A stretch of DNA of 23,003 nucleotides, taken from the NCBI GenBank assembly GCA_002068205.1, contig MVZB01000021.1:1-23003 (forward strand), read 5' to 3'. This document shows, one piece after another, positions 15,232-21,458 of this stretch; the first letter of the stretch is position 1, and every line of letters starts with the position of its first letter. Source of the stretch: a candidate division BRC1 bacterium ADurb.BinA292 (GTDB taxonomy: Bacteria; Sumerlaeota; Sumerlaeia; MVZB01). The notes below the pieces were generated by a model. The model was not told where the DNA came from, did not search any database, and saw nothing but the letters and a program-made list of their open reading frames with translations. A program made the translations under genes and the position numbers.

Positions 15232-16860
15232 ATGGCCGATCTCAACCCTTCCGCCCAGACGTTGGAACGTCGGCGTGAAAACTGGGGAACCAAACTCGGC
15301 GTGATCCTCGCCGTCTCGGGCTCGGCCGTCGGCCTGGGCAACTTTCTGCGCTTTCCCGGCCTGGCGGCGACCCACGGCGGCGGGATGTTCATGATCCCGT
15401 ATTTCATCTCGCTGCTGCTGCTGGGCATCCCGCTGGTCTGGGCCGAGTGGGCGATGGGGCGCTACGGCGGCGCGCGGGGCTACAACTCGGCGCCCGGCAT
15501 CTACAGCGTCATCTGGCCCCGGCCGTGGAGCCGCTACTTCGGCGCCCTGGCGCTGATGGTGCCGATCGTCATCTACATGTATTACGTCTACATCGAATCG
15601 TGGTGCCTGTACTACGCCTGGTCGTATCTGCGGGCGTTCGTGACGGGCAATCGCGGCGTCAGTCCCGGCGAGAGCGTCGAGCAGGGGGCGGCCTTCTTCT
15701 CCAACTATGTCCAGGACACGCAGAATGGCCTGCCCGGCCCGGCGATCGCGATGCTGATTCTCGTCTTCCTGCTCAATTACGTATTCATCTACCGCGGCGT
15801 GACGCGCGGCATCGAAACGTTCTCGCGCTATGCCATGCCGCTGCTCGTCCTGTGCGCGCTCGTCGTGCTGGTCCGCGTACTCACGCTGCCCAACATTCTG
15901 GACGGGCTGGGCTTCATGTGGAACCCTTCGCTGCCCGAGGGGCAAAGCACGTGGGACTATCTGAAGAACGCCGAGGTCTGGCTGCTGGCGGCCGGGCAGA
16001 TCTTCTTCAGCATTTCGGTCGGGTTCGGGATCATCATCAATTACGCCAGCTACCTGCGGCGCAACGACGATGTCGTGCTATCGGGCATGACCGCCTGCGC
16101 GACCAACGAATTCTGCGAAGTCTGCCTGGGCGGGCTGATCACGATCCCGGTGGCGTTCATTTTTCTGGGCGGGCTGCCCGAGGGGCTGCTCAGGTCGATC
16201 AGCGAGGGGTCGAGTCTGGCCGTGGGATTCTTCGCGCTCCCTCCGGTGTTCGGGCTGATGCCGCTGGGCCTGCTGTTCGGCGCCCTCTGGTTCTTCATGC
16301 TGTCTCTGGCCGCGATCACCAGTTCGCTCAGCATGCTCCAGCCGACGATCGCGTTTCTGGAGGAAGGGATGGGCCTGGGCCGGCGGGCGGCGGTGGCGTT
16401 GCTCGGCCTGTTGACGGCCATCGGCTGCTTGATCGCGGTGTATTTCTCCAAAAATCTGGCGGCGCTCGATACGATGGATTTCTGGGTCGGCAGCGTCTGC
16501 ATCTACGTCCTGGCGACGATTCAGGTGTTGATGTTCGGCTGGGCGTTCGGCATCGAGCGGGCCCGGGCGGAAATCGCGCAGGGCGCCGAAATGAAAGTCC
16601 CCGCGATCTTCTGGCCGGTGATCCGCTACGTGACGCCGGTCTATCTGCTGGTGATTTTCCTTTTCTGGGCGAAACAGAAGTTCCCCGAACGCATTCGGGG
16701 CATTGTGGAACTGGATGCCGCGGACCGGGCCGGCGTCCTTTTCCCGCTGATCTACATCGGCCTGCTGATCCTCTTTTTCGTCATCATGATCGCGCTGACG
16801 CGCCAGCGGATGGACCGTCTGCGCGTTGAGGAGCACGCGCGCGAGGAGGTGGTCCCATGA
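15232..16860 (+). CDS. Neurotransmitter:sodium symporter family transporter (LeuT-like, MetP-type)
   Basis: A 542-aa inner-membrane protein of the NSS/SLC6 family, taking up an amino acid or amine with Na+. TM1 carries the unwound motif SGSAVGLGNFLRFPG, followed by GGGMFMIPY and PLVWAEWAMGRYGG, very close to bacterial LeuT. TM8 has AITSSLSMLQPTIAFLEEG, including the Na2-site Ser-Ser pair. About 12 hydrophobic segments can be counted, and the cytoplasmic tail is short and charged. GAGG about 9 nt upstream supports the ATG. Its stop overlaps the start of a 50-aa membrane protein, as in methionine/alanine importers of MetP-MetS type, so Met or Ala is a reasonable but unproven substrate. Confidence 0.93.
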   Translation: MADLNPSAQTLERRRENWGTKLGVILAVSGSAVGLGNFLRFPGLAATHGGGMFMIPYFISLLLLGIPLVWAEWAMGRYGGARGYNSAPGIYSVIWPRPWSRYFGALALMVPIVIYMYYVYIESWCLYYAWSYLRAFVTGNRGVSPGESVEQGAAFFSNYVQDTQNGLPGPAIAMLILVFLLNYVFIYRGVTRGIETFSRYAMPLLVLCALVVLVRVLTLPNILDGLGFMWNPSLPEGQSTWDYLKNAEVWLLAAGQIFFSISVGFGIIINYASYLRRNDDVVLSGMTACATNEFCEVCLGGLITIPVAFIFLGGLPEGLLRSISEGSSLAVGFFALPPVFGLMPLGLLFGALWFFMLSLAAITSSLSMLQPTIAFLEEGMGLGRRAAVALLGLLTAIGCLIAVYFSKNLAALDTMDFWVGSVCIYVLATIQVLMFGWAFGIERARAEIAQGAEMKVPAIFWPVIRYVTPVYLLVIFLFWAKQKFPERIRGIVELDAADRAGVLFPLIYIGLLILFFVIMIALTRQRMDRLRVEEHAREEVVP

Positions 16861-17009
16861 CCCTCGGCGGCTGGATTTTCATGTTGCTCAGCGTGGGCGG
16901 CATTTTCGTCTGGACCGTTTACTGCTTTGTCCGCGTCTTCCGTGCCCGCGACGCGCGCGAGCACATGCACGGCCCGCTCGACATCGACACGCACGACCGC
17001 GGCACCTGA
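16857..17009 (+). CDS. MetS-like small subunit of the NSS transporter (50 aa)
   Basis: This 50-codon gene begins at an ATGA overlap with the symporter stop (16857-16860). It starts MTLGGWIFMLLSVGGIFVW, a single TM (about residues 5-27), followed by a basic turn (FRARDAREH) and a polar tail ending HDRGT. Size, single-TM topology and position directly after an NSS transporter match the MetS-type small subunits that accompany MetP-like importers. In that family the small subunit is needed for transport. Codon use is GC-rich like its neighbours. Easily missed because of its length. Confidence 0.8.
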   Translation: MTLGGWIFMLLSVGGIFVWTVYCFVRVFRARDAREHMHGPLDIDTHDRGT

Positions 17010-17017
17010 AATCAGTC

Positions 17018-17044
17018 TCGGTATCGCAATCGGTATCGGTATCG
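17018..17044. repeat. TCGGTATCG short tandem repeat
   Basis: Three copies of TCGGTATCG, at 17018-17026, 17030-17038 and 17036-17044 (the last two overlap). They sit between the convergent ends of the MetS-like gene and the PH-like gene. The tract is visibly lower in GC than its surroundings. Confidence 0.7.
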
Positions 17045-17055
17045 CTTCGCAATTG

Positions 17056-17606
17056 CTACCCCGCCCGCGCTCCGGCTTCGGCCTCGGACCCGCCCACCCC
17101 GTCGTCGGCATCGAGCCGGGGGAGGCGCGCGGCGGCGGCGGCCCAGCGCAGCGGATCGACATGGCGGCGCGGATCGCCGCGCCGCCCCGGCGGCGGATCG
17201 TGAACCAGTGGAACGACTCGCGGTGGCGAATCTGGACGATGTCCTCCCAGCGGACGAGCGCGCCCGGGCGCCACGGGTATTGAAAGCGCAGGCCCGCCGG
17301 CTCGATCGTCACCCGCGCCCACCAGGCATCCACGATGCCGAACAGCGCCATCGCCAGCGGCACGACAAACAGACTGAACCAGGCGGCGGCTTCCTCGCGC
17401 CGGCGCGTCGCGTCCTCGGGGCGCAGCCAGGCATCCAGCGTCACGCCCGCCGCCAGCACAACCCACAGGCCCATGAACAGCAGGCTGGAGAACCGGTAGC
17501 GTCCGACGGTGTCCAGCTCCCAGCGGCCGGCGCCGCCATCGCGCGCCTCCGCCCGCCGTCCGGCCAGCAGCCAGTTCATCCAGAACTGGTTGAGCCAGCC
17601 GAACAT
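17056..17606 (-). pseudogene. Two-TM protein with PH-like domain, apparent frameshift near the 3' end
   Basis: From ATG 17606 (ribosome site GGGAGGAG a few nt upstream) the protein has an N-terminal amphipathic stretch, two TMs (about residues 40-56 and 76-93), then a bacterial PH-like segment (RVTIEPAGLRFQYPW, RWEDIVQIRHRE, FHWFTIRRRGG). After AAIRAA the reading frame turns into Pro-rich sequence and would run antisense through the repeat, the MetS-like gene and the symporter 3' end. A -1 shift at about 17163 restores a natural ending (HVDPLRWAAAAARLPRLDAD...) that stops at TAG 17058-17056, just before the repeat. The coordinates join both frames. It may be a one-base assembly error or a true lesion; I see no slippery heptamer. 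Function unknown. Confidence 0.6.
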
Positions 17607-17679
17607 CGGAGCTCCTCCCGATCATGGAGCAGGTTGGGAAAAGCGCCGGGCCGGGGGCGCCGCGCGCCGGGACGCGCCG

Positions 17680-17958
17680 TCAGGAATCGAGCTGATCGAG
17701 CGGGATTCCTTCGTCGATCAGCATGATCGGAATCGAATCGACGATGGGGTAGGCGATCCGGCGATCCTCGCGGATCAGGGCATGCTGAATCGGATCGGCG
17801 ACCGGCTTGCCCGCCCGGTTCTTGAGCGTGCCTTCGGCGCGCCTCCGTTCCAGCCGGGCGATCGTGGCCGCATCGGCCGGCGTCAGGGTCTGGTGCGATT
17901 CGGGGCAGACGAGGATCTCGAGCAGATCCTTGAAAATGACGTCGAATTCGCCGCCCAT
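17680..17958 (-). CDS. Trm112-like (UPF0434-type) small protein lacking the zinc cysteines
   Basis: A 92-aa protein with the ends of the Trm112/YcaR family: LLEILVCPESHQTL at residues 10-23 and IAYPIVDSIPIMLIDE near the C-terminus. The family normally binds zinc through cysteines in CPxC and a later Cys, whereas here only one Cys remains. The middle holds a helical insert (ADAATIARLERRRAEGTLKNRAG). Trm112 proteins activate and stabilise methyltransferases, but the bacterial short forms are poorly understood. ATG 17958 has GGAG 9 nt upstream. The PH-like gene follows 73 bp downstream on the same strand; a weak GGCGCC/GGCGCT hairpin with TTTT (about 17661-17639, - strand) lies between them. Confidence 0.78.
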   Translation of the reverse strand: MGGEFDVIFKDLLEILVCPESHQTLTPADAATIARLERRRAEGTLKNRAGKPVADPIQHALIREDRRIAYPIVDSIPIMLIDEGIPLDQLDS

Positions 17959-18076
17959 GGTTGAAAACTCCGTTGGGGAAATGCCCCCGGCCGCGCCGGT
18001 CGGCGTCGGTTTCATCTTCGGAGCCGGCGGCGGGCTTTGCAATTAAATCTTCAAACGGGCCGGCGCTTTGGCGAAG

Positions 18077-18979
18077 ATGAGGGGCCCGCATGGAACCGCC
18101 GGCGGCGAGCCGGTCTCAGCCCAGGAAAGCCGACAGCCCCTCGTGACGACGCTGCCCGATCCCGCCGCCTCGATTGACCCATTCTCCGCCGGCCGCGACC
18201 GCCTGCTGCTGATTGCCGGCCCCTGCGTGATCGAGTCGGAGGAACATACGCTGCGCATGGCCGAAGCGATCAAGGCGATCGCCGGGCGCGCGGGCTTCCC
18301 CTGCATCTTCAAGGCGTCGTACGACAAGGCCAACCGCACGTCGCTGGCGTCCTATCGCGGTCCGGGGCTGGATGCCGGCCTGCGCGTCCTGGAGCGCGTG
18401 CGGCTCGATGTCGGCCTGCCGGTGCTGACCGATTTTCATGAGCCGGGCCAGGCGGCGGCGGTCGCCGAGGCGGCCGACGTCCTGCAGGTGCCGGCGTTCC
18501 TCAGCCGCCAGACCGACCTGATCGTCGCCGCGGCCCGCACCGGCCGGATCGTCAATATCAAGAAGGCCCAGTTCATGGCGCCGTGGGACATCGAGTTTTC
18601 GATCAATAAGGCGCGCGAGGCGGGGGCCGAACGGATCTGGGTCACCGAGCGCGGCGTCTGTTTCGGTTATAATAATCTGGTCAGCGACATGCGTTCGCTG
18701 GTCGTGATGGCGCGCTACGGCTGCCCGGTGATTTACGACGCGACGCACAGCATCCAGATCCCCAGCGGCGCGGGGGGCAAAAGCGGCGGCGAACGGCAGT
18801 ATCTGGAACCGTTGCTGCGCGCCGCCGTCGCCGTCGGCGTCGACGGCGTCTTCATGGAAGTGCACGACGATCCCGACCGCGCGCTCTGTGACGGGCCGAA
18901 TCAGCTTCCGCTGGACCGGCTGCTCGATGTGCTGGAGACGATCCGGCGGATCGACGCGGCGCGACGGGGGGATACGTAG
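18077..18979 (+). CDS. kdsA: 3-deoxy-8-phosphooctulonate synthase (Kdo-8-P synthase)
   Basis: A cytosolic TIM-barrel enzyme of about 300 aa that condenses phosphoenolpyruvate with arabinose 5-phosphate in the Kdo pathway of lipopolysaccharide. Motifs seen are LLLIAGPCVIES, KASYDKANRTS, LTDFHE, QVPAFLSRQTDL, NIKKAQFMAPWD, GVCFGYNNLVSDMRS, DATHSIQIPSG and DGPNQLP. The Cys in IAGPC, His in DATHS, Glu in VFMEVH and Asp in LCDGPNQ are the four ligands of the metal-dependent class (Aquifex type). Metal-independent enzymes such as E. coli's have Asn at the Cys position. The start is uncertain: ATG 18077 is listed, with TTG 18068 and GTG 18143 as alternatives and no clear ribosome site. About 40 residues precede the core. 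Divergent from the Trm112-like gene. Confidence 0.95.
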   Translation: MRGPHGTAGGEPVSAQESRQPLVTTLPDPAASIDPFSAGRDRLLLIAGPCVIESEEHTLRMAEAIKAIAGRAGFPCIFKASYDKANRTSLASYRGPGLDAGLRVLERVRLDVGLPVLTDFHEPGQAAAVAEAADVLQVPAFLSRQTDLIVAAARTGRIVNIKKAQFMAPWDIEFSINKAREAGAERIWVTERGVCFGYNNLVSDMRSLVVMARYGCPVIYDATHSIQIPSGAGGKSGGERQYLEPLLRAAVAVGVDGVFMEVHDDPDRALCDGPNQLPLDRLLDVLETIRRIDAARRGDT

Positions 18980-19004
18980 AGGGAAATACGGCGAGGCTGG
19001 ATCC

Positions 19005-19128
19005 CGAAAGACACGCAGGGCACGAAACGGGTGAAGACCGGATGCCGCTGAAGTCCGTTCGAGAGCCGAGAGCCGAATTTTGCGGAGACCTTCGGGGGCC
19101 GAGGGCGAGAGACGAGGGACGAAGAACT
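19005..19128 (+). repeat. Composite repeat-rich spacer (copy 3 of the TTCGAGAGCCGAG family)
   Basis: The kdsA-scpA spacer contains a CACGAAA-type tract (19005-19030), the 13-nt core TTCGAGAGCCGAG (19058-19070) followed by AGCCGA, and a purine-rich GGGCGAGAGACGAGGGACG stretch (19103-19121) that includes ACGAGGGACG also found in copy 2. No gene or clean terminator is visible here. Confidence 0.5.
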
Positions 19129-19160
19129 TTGATGAATCGGGCGATGCAGGCACGGGCGAG

Positions 19161-20207
19161 ATGACCACCGAGTATACCGTTAAACTGCCGATCTTCGAGG
19201 GGCCGCTCGATCTGCTGCTGCACCTGATCAAGATGAACGAGATGGAGATCACCGAGATCACCATCTCGGCGATCATCGGCCAGTATCTCGAATACCTGCG
19301 GATGATGGAGTCGCTCGATCTGGAGATCGCCGGCGATTTTCTGGTGATGGCCGCCACGCTGCTCAACATCAAGCTGCGCACGCTGCTCCCCCCGCCGCGC
19401 GAGGGCGAAGAGGAACAGGGCGAGGAGGAACTGAACGATTTCCTCAACGCGCGTCAGCTCATGCAGCGGTTGATCGAATACCGCAAATTCAAGGAAGCCG
19501 CGCTGGAGCTGGGGCGCCGCCACGAGAAACAGGCACAGATCTTCCTGCGCGAGGTGGCGCTGCCCAGACTGACCGAGGCCGAGGAAAATGCCGAGATCCG
19601 CGGCGATCTGCACAAGCTGCTCGAGGCCTTCTCGCGCGTCATCCGCTTCGTCGACCGGCGCGACTATCACCAGGTGACCGAGGAGGAATACTCGGTCGAC
19701 GACAAGATGACGCTGTTGCGGCGGCGGCTTGTCGTCGAGCCGCGGATGGAGCTGAACCGGCTGTTCGAGAGCTGCGACGAAAAGATCGAAATGGTCGTCA
19801 CGCTGATCGCCGTGCTGGAACTGACGCGGCTGAAGGAGCTGCGCATCGTCCAGGGGGAGAACTTCGGCGAAGTCTATATTTTCCGCCGCGAGGGGGACGA
19901 GGGGAACGCCGACCAGGAGGGCGAGGCGGCCGAGCTGCAACGCGTCGAGGCCGAGATCCTCGCCAACCGCACCGGGCTGGTGGATGACGGCGTGCTGGAC
20001 GAGGAGGACGAGGACGCCGAGTTGGACCGCGTGCTCGGCACTGCGGCGGACGCGGACGAGCGCCCCCGGCCCGGCGAGGCCGAGCCCCAGACCGAGGCCG
20101 CGCCGGATTCGGATGAACCGGGCGGCGCAAGGATTATCGACCTTGGCTTTGAGCCGCGCGCCGGCGACGATGGCGCGGACCCGGAGGGTCGGGATCCCGC
20201 ACCATGA
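19161..20207 (+). CDS. scpA: Segregation and condensation protein A (kleisin) with acidic C-terminal tail
   Basis: A 348-aa cytosolic protein. ScpA is the kleisin that bridges the SMC dimer and recruits ScpB in the bacterial condensin. The N-terminal signature IFEGPLDLLLHLI...ISAIIGQYLEYL is clear, followed by AGDFLVMAATLLNIKLRTLLP. The C-terminal winged-helix region ends near residue 245 (TRLKELRIVQGENFGEVYI). A further about 100 residues are low-complexity acidic/Ala/Pro and exceed the usual length of about 250. ATG 19161 begins the family N-terminus; the open frame upstream runs through repeats and is not coding. The stop overlaps the GerMN gene start (ATGA, 20204-20207). scpB is not adjacent. 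Confidence 0.95.
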   Translation: MTTEYTVKLPIFEGPLDLLLHLIKMNEMEITEITISAIIGQYLEYLRMMESLDLEIAGDFLVMAATLLNIKLRTLLPPPREGEEEQGEEELNDFLNARQLMQRLIEYRKFKEAALELGRRHEKQAQIFLREVALPRLTEAEENAEIRGDLHKLLEAFSRVIRFVDRRDYHQVTEEEYSVDDKMTLLRRRLVVEPRMELNRLFESCDEKIEMVVTLIAVLELTRLKELRIVQGENFGEVYIFRREGDEGNADQEGEAAELQRVEAEILANRTGLVDDGVLDEEDEDAELDRVLGTAADADERPRPGEAEPQTEAAPDSDEPGGARIIDLGFEPRAGDDGADPEGRDPAP

Positions 20208-20950
20208 CCGGACGCAAGCGCGAACGAAGCGAAGCGGAAGCCGCCGCGGCATCGAACGCCGACGAGGTGCGCCGGCTGCTCGAACGCGAGGGGGCCGTCG
20301 CCGTCGATACGGCCGAGGCGTGGACCGAACCGCCGGACGAACTCGAGGAGGAAGTCCGCGAATGGGGGTGCGGCTGGCTGCTGCTGCTGATCCTGCTGGG
20401 GCTGACCTCGCTCTTCGCGGTCGGCTGGTGGGGCGTCAACGAAATCACGCGGCGCAACATGGTGGAGAAGCTCGACAAGTCGTTCTTTCATCTGTCGCTC
20501 CTCCCCCAGCCCAAGGTGGAGACCGCCGAACCGGACCTGACCGTGCAGATTTTCTATCTGGTCCGCGGCCGGGGGCTCGCCGCGCAGAAGCGCGAACTGC
20601 GCTACCACGCCGACAGCCGCGAACGGCTGTATCAGATCGCGCACGAGATGCAGCGGCCGCCGACGACCGGGCTGCTCGAATCGCCTTTCCCGAAGGGAAC
20701 CGAGATTCGCGCGATCTATCTGCACGACGGCATTATCTGGATTGACCTGAACGAGGCGTTTCTCCAGCCGGAGCATCCCTCGCCGCTGCTGGAGCGGCTG
20801 GTGATCTTCGCCATCGTCAACAATTTCATGCTGAACGAGCCGACGTATCGCGGGGTGCGGTTCATGATCGAGGGGCAGCCGGTCAACTCGGCGTGGGGCT
20901 GGCTCGACCTGAGCAGTCCGCTGGGTCCCGACCTGTCGCTGATCGAATAG
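20204..20950 (+). CDS. Membrane-anchored GerMN-domain protein
   Basis: A 248-aa protein. Residues 1-55 are charged and cytosolic, one TM spans about 56-78 (GWLLLLILLGLTSLFAVGWW), and residues about 107-245 form a GerMN (sporulation/spore germination) domain outside the membrane: LFFPKG-like SPFPKGTEIRAIYLHDG, IWIDLNEAFL, LVIFAIVNNFMLNEP, VRFMIEGQPV. GerMN domains are found in spore coat/germination proteins and in envelope lipoproteins of non-sporulating bacteria, where the role is unclear. Start and scpA stop overlap as ATGA, so production is probably coupled to the condensin subunit. Confidence 0.85.
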   Translation: MTGRKRERSEAEAAAASNADEVRRLLEREGAVAVDTAEAWTEPPDELEEEVREWGCGWLLLLILLGLTSLFAVGWWGVNEITRRNMVEKLDKSFFHLSLLPQPKVETAEPDLTVQIFYLVRGRGLAAQKRELRYHADSRERLYQIAHEMQRPPTTGLLESPFPKGTEIRAIYLHDGIIWIDLNEAFLQPEHPSPLLERLVIFAIVNNFMLNEPTYRGVRFMIEGQPVNSAWGWLDLSSPLGPDLSLIE

Positions 20951-21001
20951 GCGCGCCCCGCCGCGCGACTCGTTCCGACTTCATGGGCTGAGGTGAACCT
21001 C

Positions 21002-21421
21002 ATGAAAACCTTGCGCGAAGAGCTCTGGTTCAACGTGCCGACGCGCCGCGCGTTCATCAACATCACGCAGCAGGTGCAGGATCTGGTCGAACGCAGCGGC
21101 GTGCGCGACGGGCTCGTGCTGGTCAACGCGATGCACATCACCGCCAGCGTCTTCATCAACGACGATGAATCGGGGCTGCATCAGGACTACGAGGAATGGC
21201 TCGAAAGGCTGGCCCCGTTCGACCCGTCGACGCGCTATCAGCACAACCGGACGGGGGAGGATAACGCCGACGCCCACATGAAGCGCCAGATCATGGGGCG
21301 CGAGGTGGTCGTCGCGATCACCGATGGGCGGCTCGACTTCGGCCCGTGGGAACAGATTTTTTACGGTGAATTCGATGGCCGGCGGCGCAAGCGCGTGCTG
21401 GTCAAGATCATCGGCGAGTAG
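21002..21421 (+). CDS. YjbQ/UPF0047 family protein
   Basis: A 139-aa soluble protein of the YjbQ family, which has been linked to a secondary thiamine-phosphate synthase activity, although the physiological role is not settled. Conserved motifs are HITASVFIND, YEEWLERLAP, GEDNADAHMK (metal-site Asp/His), and the ending DGRLDFGPWEQIFYGEFDG followed by RRRKRVLVKIIGE. ATG 21002 has GAGGTGA spaced about 7 nt upstream, a near-perfect ribosome site. The GTG at 20993 would fall within that site and is rejected. Ends 15 bp from the convergent lipA stop. Confidence 0.92.
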   Translation: MKTLREELWFNVPTRRAFINITQQVQDLVERSGVRDGLVLVNAMHITASVFINDDESGLHQDYEEWLERLAPFDPSTRYQHNRTGEDNADAHMKRQIMGREVVVAITDGRLDFGPWEQIFYGEFDGRRRKRVLVKIIGE

Positions 21422-21426
21422 CGCGG

Positions 21427-21458
21427 CGGCCGGCGCTCAACCGCGCTGGTGCCGGCCG
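21427..21458. repeat. 8-bp inverted repeat at a convergent gene junction
   Basis: CGGCCGGC (21427-21434) and GCCGGCCG (21451-21458) are perfect inverted arms with a 16-nt loop. They lie just after the yjbQ stop and over the last codons of lipA. It may act as a bidirectional 3' hairpin, but no T-tract follows on either side. Confidence 0.4.

Noticed and set aside
16752..17055. 3' continuation of the PH-like frame over the repeat and antisense to the MetS-like gene
   Set aside because: Composition changes abruptly, it overlaps two well supported + strand genes, and the other frame gives a natural ending at 17056.
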